Shown here in pieces: positions 27,778 to 35,897 of a stretch of 64,000 bases of DNA. The number at the start of each line of letters is the position of its first letter. Position 1 is the stretch's first letter. The notes under the pieces are model-generated. The model did no database searches. It worked only from the letters and a program-made list of their open reading frames with translations, and had not been told where the DNA came from. The DNA lies in contig NZ_ACZO01000006.1 in the NCBI RefSeq assembly GCF_000176155.1, positions 992,001 through 1,056,000 of the forward strand, read 5' to 3'. Origin of the DNA: Vibrio metschnikovii CIP 69.14. GTDB taxonomy: Bacteria > Pseudomonadota > Gammaproteobacteria > Enterobacterales > Vibrionaceae. Position numbers and translations under genes: made by a program.

Positions 27778-28788
27778 ATGCACCTTTTATCACCCTGGTT
27801 ACTGCTGTTTTTCACCTTGGTGTGTTCATGGCCTATTGCCGCGCAAACCGATCAAGTTCGCCAACAAGCTCGCTTAGGTAATCCGGAAGCACAATTTCAA
27901 TTAGCAGTGAGCTATCAACAAGCGCAGCAATCAGACCAAGCCTATTACTGGTTTTTACAAGCGGCAGAGCGCGGCTATCAACCCGCAATGACACCACTAG
28001 CCAATGCTTATTTACAGGGTCTAGGCACGTCTACTGATGTAACCCAAGCTCTACTTTGGTATACCAAATCAGCCACCTTAGGTGATGTTGAAGCTGCCTT
28101 AGCAATGGGACGTTTATATCAACAAGGAGAACATCTCCCTCAATCATTGCTCATGGCAGAAATTTGGTATCACAGTATTGCTGATCGCCATCCGCTAGGT
28201 GAACAACGCTACACTGAACTATTACAACAACGTTTTAATCAGCGCCGCGCGAATCAATTAATGGCGCTACAAAACCTAGAAATACAAGCACAGCAACAAG
28301 ATACTGTAACCAATGAGGAAGAGCAGGCGTTAAAAGATCGCCAGACTCAAGACTATACGATATCGTTAATGAGTGATTTTCTATTCATTTTAATCGGTCT
28401 GTTGCTGATCATGGGCATCTTGTCTCTCTATCGTTCAATCAAAAACAAACAACAGCATCAAGCTGAGCAATTAAATATGGAACAACAAGAGCAGATCCAA
28501 CAGCAAGCGGGGGTTATCAAACAACAAAAAGGTCAGCTTGATAAGCTCTATCAAGAGTTTAAAAAACAGCAACACCAACAGGCACATCACCAACACGACC
28601 AGACTTTTTCTTTAGCCTGCGCCCTACTCGGTTTTCATCCTCATCGATTACCCGATGAAAAAACCATCAAACAGCGCTATAAACAACTGAGTAAAATCTA
28701 TCATCCCGATCTACAAGGCAGCGAAGAAGAGATGAAACGTCTCAACGGCGCGATGAAAATCATTAACCAAAGGTTAACTAAGAGTTAA
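27778..28788 (+). CDS. Sel1-repeat, membrane-anchored J-domain protein
   Basis: A 336-residue protein with a signal peptide (residues 1-22). Residues about 25-150 are Sel1-like repeats (GNPEAQFQLAVSYQQAQQ, AAERGYQPAMTPLANAYLQGLG, SATLGDVEAALAMGRLYQQG). A single membrane span follows at about residues 198-222 (LMSDFLFILIGLLLIMGILSLY). A Gln-rich coiled coil covers about 225-275, and the C-terminus is a J-domain with the HPD triad (KIYHPDLQG). The layout implies periplasmic Sel1 repeats and a cytoplasmic J-domain that recruits DnaK. It resembles other bacterial Sel1/DnaJ membrane proteins; the client is unknown. Confidence 0.8.
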   Translation: MHLLSPWLLLFFTLVCSWPIAAQTDQVRQQARLGNPEAQFQLAVSYQQAQQSDQAYYWFLQAAERGYQPAMTPLANAYLQGLGTSTDVTQALLWYTKSATLGDVEAALAMGRLYQQGEHLPQSLLMAEIWYHSIADRHPLGEQRYTELLQQRFNQRRANQLMALQNLEIQAQQQDTVTNEEEQALKDRQTQDYTISLMSDFLFILIGLLLIMGILSLYRSIKNKQQHQAEQLNMEQQEQIQQQAGVIKQQKGQLDKLYQEFKKQQHQQAHHQHDQTFSLACALLGFHPHRLPDEKTIKQRYKQLSKIYHPDLQGSEEEMKRLNGAMKIINQRLTKS

Positions 28789-28942
28789 TGATTATAATAA
28801 ACATATCGCAACCTCTTCTAAATAAATTAGAAAGCAAACGATTAGCATCGCAAAGCCAGTAACAGATACTTAACTTAATTACTGAGCATGTGCGATAATC
28901 TGCACAGATTAAACACCAAACAGAATAAGGTGGGGAGAAGTA

Positions 28943-29128
28943 ATGTTTACTGTGATCGGAGTGTGCGATTGGTGCAAACTGTCAAACCAATTAACTAAGC
29001 ATGAATATATTGACGGTAAAGCGCATTATTCTTGTCCAAATTGCCATGATCTGGCAAGAATGGACGTCAGGTTATTCAATCTTGATGAACTCGCCTCCCG
29101 TGAACGACAAATGCACCAAGCATCCTAA
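28943..29128 (+). CDS. Small zinc-ribbon protein of unknown function
   Basis: A 61-residue protein with two CxxC pairs (VCDWCKL and SCPNCHD, about 24 residues apart), a typical zinc ribbon. The start ATG 28943 has GGTGGGGAG immediately upstream, an unusually strong ribosome site, which argues that the small ORF is real. It is closed by a terminator at 29138, so it is its own transcription unit. I do not recognise a named family. Confidence 0.7.
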   Translation: MFTVIGVCDWCKLSNQLTKHEYIDGKAHYSCPNCHDLARMDVRLFNLDELASRERQMHQAS

Positions 29129-29137
29129 CCTAGATAG

Positions 29138-29161
29138 AAGCGCCGCCAAGGCGCTTTGTTG
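29138..29161 (+). terminator. Terminator after the zinc-ribbon gene
   Basis: AAGCGCC (29138-29144) pairs with GGCGCTT (29150-29156), followed by TGTTG; a compact GC-rich stem with a short T-rich tail. Confidence 0.7.
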
Positions 29162-29357
29162 CTAAATAAATTCCCTTTTCATCTCTCATCTCAACAAACT
29201 GCCAATTTGATCACAAATTCACATCTTTCATCTACTCTCTCGTTCAAAAAACAACCGCTTATTTATCAATCATCTAGGATAAAAATGACGACTAAATGTC
29301 AGAAATGAACAAAAAACAAACACACTTATCACTTGATCATCATCCACGCCTCGACTA

Positions 29358-29373
29358 CTGTATATGCATACAG
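29358..29373. promoter_or_regulatory. LexA (SOS) box of sulA
   Basis: CTGTATATGCATACAG fits CTGT-N8-ACAG exactly and is a near-perfect palindrome. It lies 22 bp before the sulA start, over the likely -10 region (TATATG). A looser partner, CATGTATATGAGGACAG, follows it. Confidence 0.92.
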
Positions 29374-29394
29374 CATGTATATGAGGACAGTATT

Positions 29395-29790
29395 ATGCTT
29401 AACACTACCTTTCATTATTCAGACGCTACTTATGACTCTTGCTCGGTCAATCGCCACTGCGTGCCACAACTCAATCATCCTATATTATCTCGCTTAGCGC
29501 AGTTATCCGAACAACGCCAATGGATTCTCTACACGGCACAATGCCCTCGTCCTCACTATCAACAATTAAGCATGCACCGGATCCAGTGTCATAAAATTAT
29601 TCATATGAAAGCTTCACGCTCAGGTTCTGAAATGGATATTGTGCTCAAAGCGATTCAATCAGGCAATGCGAGCGCTATTGTTGCTTCGGCAAGTATCGAT
29701 AAAGCACATCAACGTCGTTTACAACACATGGCGAAACAGCACCAATGTGAAGTCTTTTTCCTGAATAAAACCTCGTCGTTCTTTCATTAA
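29395..29790 (+). CDS. sulA: SulA-like SOS cell division inhibitor
   Basis: A 131-residue protein under a LexA box. The SulA/FtsZ-binding core is visible: LSRLAQLSEQRQWILYTAQCPRP, HYQQLSMHRIQCHKIIHMKASRSGSEMDIVLKAIQSGNASAIVASASID. SulA blocks FtsZ polymerisation after DNA damage. It is shorter than E. coli SulA (169) and lacks its long N-terminal part, as in other vibrios. ATG 29395 follows GAGGA at 29383-29387. An upstream in-frame extension from 29296 would cover the LexA box and is rejected. The sequence is weakly conserved, but the regulatory site makes the call firm. Confidence 0.87.
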   Translation: MLNTTFHYSDATYDSCSVNRHCVPQLNHPILSRLAQLSEQRQWILYTAQCPRPHYQQLSMHRIQCHKIIHMKASRSGSEMDIVLKAIQSGNASAIVASASIDKAHQRRLQHMAKQHQCEVFFLNKTSSFFH

Positions 29791-29833
29791 CGACGGTCCC
29801 CCCAGCAGAGACTGAACCCATCCACAAGCCACC

Positions 29834-29851
29834 AAAGCAAACGTTTGCTTT
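29834..29851. promoter_or_regulatory. PurR operator upstream of purC
   Basis: AAAGCAAACGTTTGCTTT is a perfect 18-bp palindrome with the PurR core GCAAACGTTTGC. A -10-like TATGAT follows at 29879-29884. It lies 120 bp before purC. Confidence 0.88.
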
Positions 29852-29897
29852 TTATCTGGCGACAGAAAATAGTTCTGGTATGATGCGTGCCATAAAC

Positions 29898-29933
29898 AAG
29901 ACCCAATGGTCGGTTTGCAAACCAGAGGGTCTT
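29898..29933 (+). promoter_or_regulatory. Nested hairpin in the purC leader
   Basis: AAGACCC (29898-29904) pairs with GGGTCTT (29927-29933). Within the loop, GGTTTGCAAACC (29912-29923) is a perfect palindrome. It falls in the probable 5' leader, followed by TCTTG, so attenuation or a second operator are both possible. Confidence 0.5.
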
Positions 29934-29970
29934 TCTTGTCAACGCTGTTTAATCCAGATAGGAATGTTTC

Positions 29971-31074
29971 ATGAGTCTTGCTGATCAAGTTCTTGCCGTC
30001 AATGACGACCTCCCCATTCGTACCCACTTGCCTGTACATAGCGGTAAAGTCCGCTCGGTTTACTGGCTTACCGAACAAGACAGTCAGCGATTGATCCAAG
30101 AAAAAGGTTATCCGATTGCCAAAGATGCACCACTGGCAATTATGGTGATCAGCGATCGTATCTCTGCTTTTGATTGTATTTGGCATGCAGAAGGTGGATT
30201 AAAAGGCGTTCCCGGTAAAGGCGCAGCGCTCAATGCGATTTCTAATCATTGGTTTAGCCTTTTCAAACAACAAGGGTTAGCCGATAGTCACATCGTTGAC
30301 ATTCCTCATCCTTTAGTGTGGATTGTCCAAAAAGCCAAACCGATTAAAATCGAAGCGATCTGCCGACAATACATCACTGGATCGATGTGGCGCGCTTACG
30401 CTAAAGGTGAACGCGAATTTTGTGGTATTGCTCTGCCTGACGGATTGAAAAAAGATAGCCTACTCCCTGAGCTGCTGATCACGCCATCAACCAAAGGGAT
30501 TTTAACTGGGATCCCCGGCGTTCCTGAAGCCGATGATGTGAATATCACTCGACACGATATCGAACAGAATTTCGCTGCATTTAACTTTACTCATCCTGCT
30601 GATATTGATCATTACGAAACGCTCCTTAAACAGGGTTTTAGCGTGATTAATGAAGCATTAAAAGCCATCGGTCAACAGTTTATTGATACCAAATTTGAGT
30701 TTGGTTATGTTACCGATGCCAACGGACAAGAAAAACTGATTTATATGGATGAAGTTGGTACGCCTGACTCTTCGCGCATTTGGGATGCCGAATATTATCA
30801 AAAAGGCCAAATCGTCGAAAATTCAAAAGAAGGCTTCCGCCAATTCTTGCTTGGTTACTTCCCCGACCCAGATATTTTACTCAATAAAGAACGGATGACA
30901 GAGCGCGAAGCATTGGCACAAAATAATGCGCTTCCGGTAGAAGCGCTGATGGACATTTCACGCACCTATTTAGGCATTGCAGAAAAAATTGTCGGCCACC
31001 CCATCAAGCTGAGCAGCAACCCAAAACAAGAGATCATCGCTATATTACGTGAGCAATACGATTTGATTGTTTAA
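29971..31074 (+). CDS. purC: Phosphoribosylaminoimidazole-succinocarboxamide synthase
   Basis: A 367-residue SAICAR synthetase that joins CAIR and aspartate with ATP in purine synthesis. Seen: [12 protein letters not shown] near the start, [48 protein letters not shown] and [17 protein letters not shown]. The vibrio form is longer than E. coli PurC (237), nearer to the eukaryote-like length, as seen here. ATG 29971 has AGGA at 29959-29962. It is PurR-controlled by the site at 29834. Confidence 0.96.
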   Translation: MSLADQVLAVNDDLPIRTHLPVHSGKVRSVYWLTEQDSQRLIQEKGYPIAKDAPLAIMVISDRISAFDCIWHAEGGLKGVPGKGAALNAISNHWFSLFKQQGLADSHIVDIPHPLVWIVQKAKPIKIEAICRQYITGSMWRAYAKGEREFCGIALPDGLKKDSLLPELLITPSTKGILTGIPGVPEADDVNITRHDIEQNFAAFNFTHPADIDHYETLLKQGFSVINEALKAIGQQFIDTKFEFGYVTDANGQEKLIYMDEVGTPDSSRIWDAEYYQKGQIVENSKEGFRQFLLGYFPDPDILLNKERMTEREALAQNNALPVEALMDISRTYLGIAEKIVGHPIKLSSNPKQEIIAILREQYDLIV

Positions 31075-31133
31075 CGCTGTTTTTTTACCCGCACTCATCA
31101 TCTGATCGATGGGTGCGGATGATAATGAAAGAG

Positions 31134-31535
31134 CTAACTCACAGGCAACGCGGGATTAACGACCACCAAAAACTCATCCCCCTGAGGAGCGGGCTGTAAT
31201 TTAACCTCGGCGCTTTGCTCGATCAATAAAATCTGCGCTGGCTCTAATCCATAAGGCATGATCAGTGTTAGCTCTTCTATCCCTTCGGCTTTAGCCAGCT
31301 TGAGCAATGCGATAAGATTGGCTTCGTCACTTCGACGGCTAGATAACGTGCTTAAGGCCAAATCCCATAATCGCTCTTCATGGGTTTTACTCTGTTTAAC
31401 GGTATCTTGCCAGACGGTACCGAAAATGGGAGCAAAGGAGGCTAATACATCAGAAAAATTCCATCGTTTGGTACACGATGCTCCTAAAAAGCTCGCATAA
31501 TCAAACACGACAGAAACTCGTTGTGATTGTTGCAT
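31134..31535 (-). CDS. Hypothetical protein between purC and maeA
   Basis: A 133-residue soluble protein that I do not recognise. It starts MQQSQRVSVVFDYASFLGAS with GAGGTAAAC in front of ATG 31535. A longer reading from 31589 lacks that site. It has a central Arg/Ser-rich helix (LSTLSSRRSDEANLIALLKLAKAEGIEELTLIMPYG) and a C-terminal beta-like QGDEFLVVVNP. No signal or membrane span. It looks like a conserved single-domain vibrio protein on its own transcript. Confidence 0.6.
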   Translation of the reverse strand: MQQSQRVSVVFDYASFLGASCTKRWNFSDVLASFAPIFGTVWQDTVKQSKTHEERLWDLALSTLSSRRSDEANLIALLKLAKAEGIEELTLIMPYGLEPAQILLIEQSAEVKLQPAPQGDEFLVVVNPALPVS

Positions 31536-31803
31536 GTTTACCTCAATGTAAAAATCTATCCTAGCGGGCTTACTATTATGCAGGAACACTTATATAGCAA
31601 TACGATATGTAAAAACAATCTTTTATGGGAAGTATTCTCTTCTAACTGGAATATAAAAAATCAAACTTGTAACACTATATACCGACTATGTTTCTGATTA
31701 GTACTCTTCTCGTCAACAGAAGGTTATCAATCAAAAAGTACCCGAGAGTGACCGATTTAACCTTTAATTAAGTCTATAATGAAAATAATCACTTAAACGG
31801 AAA

Positions 31804-31835
31804 GGCTTATCTATTTACAACTTAGCGGATAAGCC
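31804..31835 (+). promoter_or_regulatory. Stem-loop in the maeA upstream region
   Basis: GGCTTATC (31804-31811) is complementary to GATAAGCC (31828-31835) with a 16-nt loop. It lies 49 bp before maeA. Function unknown. The rest of 31590-31883 is AT-rich with no gene. Confidence 0.35.
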
Positions 31836-31883
31836 GCTATCATTTTTAACCATCTGTTCCCACCTACCCTACATAGGCACCAA

Positions 31884-33572
31884 ATGAATAACGATAAACG
31901 TCCGCTTTATATTCCTTATGCTGGCCCAGCGCTACTTAGCACCCCTTTACTGAATAAAGGCAGTGCCTTTAGCGCCGAAGAACGTGCATCTTTTAACTTG
32001 GAAGGCTTACTTCCAGAATCAACAGAAACGATTCAAGAACAAGTGGTCCGTGCTTACCAACAATATTGCAGCTTTGAAAGTGATATGGATAAGCATATTT
32101 ACCTACGCAATATTCAAGACACCAACGAGACTCTCTTCTATCGTTTAGTACAAAACCATATCTCTGAGATGATGCCGATCATTTACACCCCAACGGTTGG
32201 CGCTGCGTGTGAGAATTTCTCTAATATTTACCGTCGTGGTCGTGGGCTATTTATCTCCTACGCTAACCGAGATCGTATCGATGATCTGCTTAATAACGCG
32301 GCAAACCATAACGTGAAAGTGATCGTGGTGACTGATGGTGAGCGTATTCTCGGCCTTGGCGACCAAGGGATTGGGGGTATGGGCATTCCAATCGGTAAAT
32401 TATCACTTTACACGGCTTGTGGCGGAATCAGTCCGGCCTATACCTTACCCATCGTATTGGATGTCGGTACCAATAACCCACAACGCCTAGCAGACCCGAT
32501 GTACATGGGCTGGCGTCATCCTAGGATCACCGGAGCCGAATACGATAACTTTGTCGAAGATTTTATCCAAGCGGTACAACATCGTTGGCCAGATGCCTTG
32601 ATTCAATTTGAAGATTTTGCGCAAAAAAATGCCATGCCACTGCTGGAACGCTACAAAAATCGCATTTGCTGCTTTAATGATGACATTCAAGGCACGGCGG
32701 CGGTCACGGTTGGCTCACTACTGGCGGCTTGTAAAGCGGCAGGTAGCCAATTATCACAACAGCGGATTACCTTCTTAGGTGCAGGCTCCGCTGGCTGTGG
32801 CATTGCTGAAGCGATTATTGCCCAGATGGTCTCAGAAGGGATCTCCGATGCTCAAGCTCGTTCACAAGTCTATATGGTCGATCGTTGGGGTCTATTAGAA
32901 GAAGGGATGCCGAATCTGCTTGATTTCCAACAGCGTCTGGTGCAGAAAAAAGACAATACACAAGATTGGACTTCTGAAGGTAATGGTTACTCATTGGTCG
33001 ATGTAGTGCGTCATGCCAAACCAACAGTGTTGGTGGGTGTTTCAGGCGCTCCGGGTCTGTTCAGTGAGGAAGTGATCAAAGAGATGCATGCGCATTGCCC
33101 TCGACCAATTATTTTCCCTTTGTCTAATCCAACCAGTCGAGTTGAAGCGACACCTGCTGACATTATTCATTGGACCAATGGTGAAGCGTTAGTCGCAACA
33201 GGAAGTCCGTTTGCTCCCGTCATCCATGATGGTAAGACGTACGCGATTGCCCAGTGTAATAACAGCTATATCTTCCCCGGGATTGGCTTAGGCGTACTCG
33301 CCGTGGGCGCAAAACGAGTGACCGATGAAATGTTAATGGAATCGAGCCGAGCCTTATCACTCTGCTCACCACTAGCGATTAATGGTCACGGTCCGCTTCT
33401 ACCACCATTAGAATCGATTCATTCTGTCTCGAAGAAAATCGCCTTCGCTGTTGCTAAAAAAGCCATAGAGCAAGGTGTTGCGTTAGAAATTACGGATGAA
33501 GCTTTGGACGTTGCCATTGAACAGCATTTCTGGCAACCTGCTTATCGTCGTTACAAGCGTACCGCTTTTTAA
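31884..33572 (+). CDS. maeA: NAD-dependent malic enzyme
   Basis: A 562-residue malic enzyme that decarboxylates L-malate to pyruvate with NAD+. Family motifs are complete: [64 protein letters not shown] (metal-binding Asp), [13 protein letters not shown] (nucleotide fold), and [14 protein letters not shown]. The length and sequence are of the SfcA/MaeA type (565 in E. coli) rather than the long MaeB fused form. ATG 31884. It is monocistronic, closed by the hairpin at 33598. Confidence 0.96.
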   Translation: MNNDKRPLYIPYAGPALLSTPLLNKGSAFSAEERASFNLEGLLPESTETIQEQVVRAYQQYCSFESDMDKHIYLRNIQDTNETLFYRLVQNHISEMMPIIYTPTVGAACENFSNIYRRGRGLFISYANRDRIDDLLNNAANHNVKVIVVTDGERILGLGDQGIGGMGIPIGKLSLYTACGGISPAYTLPIVLDVGTNNPQRLADPMYMGWRHPRITGAEYDNFVEDFIQAVQHRWPDALIQFEDFAQKNAMPLLERYKNRICCFNDDIQGTAAVTVGSLLAACKAAGSQLSQQRITFLGAGSAGCGIAEAIIAQMVSEGISDAQARSQVYMVDRWGLLEEGMPNLLDFQQRLVQKKDNTQDWTSEGNGYSLVDVVRHAKPTVLVGVSGAPGLFSEEVIKEMHAHCPRPIIFPLSNPTSRVEATPADIIHWTNGEALVATGSPFAPVIHDGKTYAIAQCNNSYIFPGIGLGVLAVGAKRVTDEMLMESSRALSLCSPLAINGHGPLLPPLESIHSVSKKIAFAVAKKAIEQGVALEITDEALDVAIEQHFWQPAYRRYKRTAF

Positions 33573-33597
33573 TACGTCCCGTTGAACAGAGCGTTAA

Positions 33598-33650
33598 TAG
33601 GGGCTGTTAATTTTTGCGCTGTTTTGTCGTGCAACGTTAGCAGCCCCTAG
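33598..33650 (+). terminator. Long hairpin after maeA
   Basis: TAGGGGCTG (33598-33606) pairs with CAGCCCCTA (about 33641-33649) with a 34-nt loop that holds a T-run of five. It lies right after maeA. It may stop transcription, but the stem is followed by GGCTTTAA rather than a T-run. Confidence 0.55.
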
Positions 33651-33673
33651 GCTTTAATCACTAGAGCACCGAT

Positions 33674-33997
33674 ATGATGAGTTTTTTTGCCCCAGCCGGT
33701 CAGTATCTGGTCCCCTATCTTGCTGAGATCTCGATGGCATTGATTGCCTGCTGGTTGGTAATGCTAGGCGGAGAAGTTAATGCCTTACTGCGTCGCCTGA
33801 TGCATAACCAGCATTTTATTGTCCGCACTTTAGTCTTTATTATCGTCAATGCGTTTGGTTATGGCTTACTGATTGTCAAAGCCAGCCCTTACCTAACTCG
33901 CACGCTGGCCAACTTAGAGCGAGGCCTGATGTTTAGTGTCATCATGATCAGTTTTATTGTGATAGGTTTATGGGCACAAAAAAACCGACAAATTTAA
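33674..33997 (+). CDS. DUF3392 inner-membrane protein
   Basis: A 107-residue membrane protein with three predicted spans (about residues 15-35, 45-70 and 85-102). It contains LGGEVNALLRRLMHNQHFIVRTLVFIIVNAFGYG, typical of DUF3392, whose function is unknown. Its stop codon overlaps the next start (TAATG), so it is translationally coupled to sanA. Start ATG 33674; the in-frame ATG at 33677 is equally possible. Confidence 0.8.
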   Translation: MMSFFAPAGQYLVPYLAEISMALIACWLVMLGGEVNALLRRLMHNQHFIVRTLVFIIVNAFGYGLLIVKASPYLTRTLANLERGLMFSVIMISFIVIGLWAQKNRQI

Positions 33998-34728
33998 TGA
34001 TTAGCCGACTGAAAACGCTTTTACGTTGGTTTCTCCGCGGCGTAGCCTTGCTGATGCTGCTTTTCCTGATAGCCGTAGCCGTCATTTTTTCTATCGACCG
34101 CTGGGTAAGCTGGCAGACTCAACCGCATATTATTAGCGATATCAATAAATTACCCAAATTTGATGTCGCGGTGGTGCTAGGAACCAGTAAATACCTTGGG
34201 CGGACCCTTAATGACTATTATCTACACCGTATTGAAGCGGCGGTTGAGCTTTATCAACTCAATAAAACCGATTATTTTCTTCTGAGCGGCGATAATGCTC
34301 ATCGTTCTTATAACGAACCTTGGACGATGAAACGTGATTTACTCAAAGCGGGCGTGCCCGATGAGCAGATCTATCTCGACTACGCTGGCTTTCGTACTTT
34401 AGATTCGATTGTCCGAGCGAAACGCATTTTTGATACCGATAATTTCTTGATCGTCACTCAACGTTTTCATTGCGAGCGTGCGCTCTTTATCGCTCAACAT
34501 CACGAGATTAACGCCACTTGTCTAGCCGTTCCCGGTCCTAAAAATCATCTAGGGTACAAAGTACGTTTACGTGAAGTCTTCGCAAGAAGCAAAGCGGTTT
34601 TAGATCTTTATTTCCTCGATACGCAACCGAGGTTCTTAGGTCCCAAAGAACCTATCCTGTCTGAATCTCGTGATAATGGTACACTAAGCGAGAACAGTGT
34701 CGATGAGTCTGATTGGACTCAAGAATAA
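33997..34728 (+). CDS. sanA: SanA/YdcF (DUF218) membrane protein
   Basis: A 243-residue protein with an N-terminal membrane anchor (about residues 10-32) and a periplasmic DUF218 domain. Seen: FDVAVVLGTSKYLGRTLNDYYLHRIEAAVELYQ, SGDNAHRSYNEPWTMKRDLLKAGVP, YAGFRTLDSIVRAK and VTQRFHCERALFIAQ. E. coli SanA, of similar size, affects outer-membrane permeability and vancomycin exclusion at high temperature. It is coupled to the DUF3392 gene by TAATG. A start at 33970 lies within that gene and is less likely. The C-terminal 30 residues are a polar tail. Confidence 0.87.
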   Translation: MISRLKTLLRWFLRGVALLMLLFLIAVAVIFSIDRWVSWQTQPHIISDINKLPKFDVAVVLGTSKYLGRTLNDYYLHRIEAAVELYQLNKTDYFLLSGDNAHRSYNEPWTMKRDLLKAGVPDEQIYLDYAGFRTLDSIVRAKRIFDTDNFLIVTQRFHCERALFIAQHHEINATCLAVPGPKNHLGYKVRLREVFARSKAVLDLYFLDTQPRFLGPKEPILSESRDNGTLSENSVDESDWTQE

Positions 34729-34877
34729 CCACATAATTCCAAACCCAAACGACCGAAAACACGCCGTTAATAACCTAAGTTCTGGCTTACGGATCTCAAT
34801 AATCCGTTGATTAACTAGGCCATAAACAACGTAAGTGTCGGTCAGTAAGGGATAACAACACAGAAAAGAGCGATGTC

Positions 34878-35714
34878 ATGTCTTTAACTATACGCGGCGT
34901 ATTACAAAAAATGCGTGCTCAACATCATCAAACGGTTCATTACCAACTTCCCGTTGGCGAGCATTTGATCGACCTTAATCCATTGATCGGCAAAACGCTG
35001 ACACTTCACCATACGGGTAATATTTTTTGCCATTCATGCGGCAAAAAGACCAAAAAAAGTTACTCTCAAGGTCATTGTTTTGTGTGCATGAAAAAACTCG
35101 CCAGTTGCGATATGTGCATCATGAAACCAGAGACCTGCCATTTTGAACAAGGCACCTGCCGTGAACCTGAATGGGCACAAAGTCACTGCATGGTCGATCA
35201 TTACGTTTATCTCTCCAACACCTCGAGCTTAAAAGTCGGTATCACTCGCCATAATCAAATTCCGACGCGCTGGATAGATCAAGGAGCCACTCAAGGATTA
35301 CCGCTGTACAAAGTCAAAACTCGACATATTTCAGGCTTACTCGAAGTCGAACTGGCTAAACACATCGCTGATAAAACCAATTGGCGAACGCTACTGAAAG
35401 GAGATGGTGAACCTCTGCCCTTAGCCGAACACGCTGCAAAGTTAACACCATTGTTAACCTCAAAAATTGCAGAGTTAAGACAGAAATTTGGAGCCGATGC
35501 AGTGATTGAGTTGGACGAGAACGGTACCGAAATTCGTTATCCGGTTGAACAACATCCGGTTAAAATTACCTCCCATAATTTTGATAAGCAGCCATTAGTT
35601 AGTGGCGTGTTACAAGGTATTAAAGGCCAATACCTGATCTTTGATAACGGCGTGATCAATATTCGTAAATACACCGCTTACGAAGTAGAAGTGAGTTATA
35701 CCCTGCCTACTTGA
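34878..35714 (+). CDS. DUF2797 zinc-binding protein, 3' end overlapped by a repeat
   Basis: A 278-residue protein of DUF2797. It has a Cys-rich N-terminal part: IFCHSCGKKT, HCFVCMKKL, CDMCIMKPETCHF, GTCREPEW, consistent with bound zinc. A GIY-YIG-like segment follows (VYLSNTSSLKVGITRHNQIPTRWIDQGA), as in other DUF2797 proteins. Its activity is unknown. The final codons and stop (from 35697) lie inside a 128-bp repeat copy, so the C-terminal YTLPT comes from the repeat. ATG 34878 is used; no good ribosome site is seen. The gap 34729-34877 holds only a weak repeat-like patch near 34742. Confidence 0.8.
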   Translation: MSLTIRGVLQKMRAQHHQTVHYQLPVGEHLIDLNPLIGKTLTLHHTGNIFCHSCGKKTKKSYSQGHCFVCMKKLASCDMCIMKPETCHFEQGTCREPEWAQSHCMVDHYVYLSNTSSLKVGITRHNQIPTRWIDQGATQGLPLYKVKTRHISGLLEVELAKHIADKTNWRTLLKGDGEPLPLAEHAAKLTPLLTSKIAELRQKFGADAVIELDENGTEIRYPVEQHPVKITSHNFDKQPLVSGVLQGIKGQYLIFDNGVINIRKYTAYEVEVSYTLPT

Positions 35715-35824
35715 AGCTGCAGCAGTGTTGGCTACGTTCGTTCACCCCAATCACATAGTTCGCCTATGCTCATGGGGATTCACTCACTTGCCGCCTACCT
35801 GCAACTCCAAGTCGTTTGGGTATA
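35697..35824 (+). repeat. 128-bp dispersed palindromic repeat, full copy B
   Basis: Same length and ends as copy A (214-341), with TATACCC and GGGTATA termini, the ACTTGAAGCTGCAG arm, and the inner CCCCAATCACATAG / CTATGCTCATGGGG hairpin. It begins inside the DUF2797 reading frame and supplies its stop codon (TGA, 35712-35714). The hairpins may end that transcript. Confidence 0.88.
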
Positions 35825-35897
35825 TACGACGAATAATATCTGACATAATCAAACAAGCCATCGGGTAAGAAAGTTTGCCCGATGGCGACTGACACTG

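Noticed and set aside
29296..29394. Longer SulA starting at 29296
   Set aside because: It would make the LexA box coding and has no ribosome site; ATG 29395 has GAGGA.
31089..31118. Hairpin between convergent purC and the 31134 gene as a terminator
   Set aside because: CCGCACTCATC/GATGGGTGCGG does pair, but no T-run follows on either strand, so I did not list it.
34739..34860. Further repeat copy before the DUF2797 gene
   Set aside because: CCCAAACGAC and GGGATAACA are suggestive but too short and unpaired to call.
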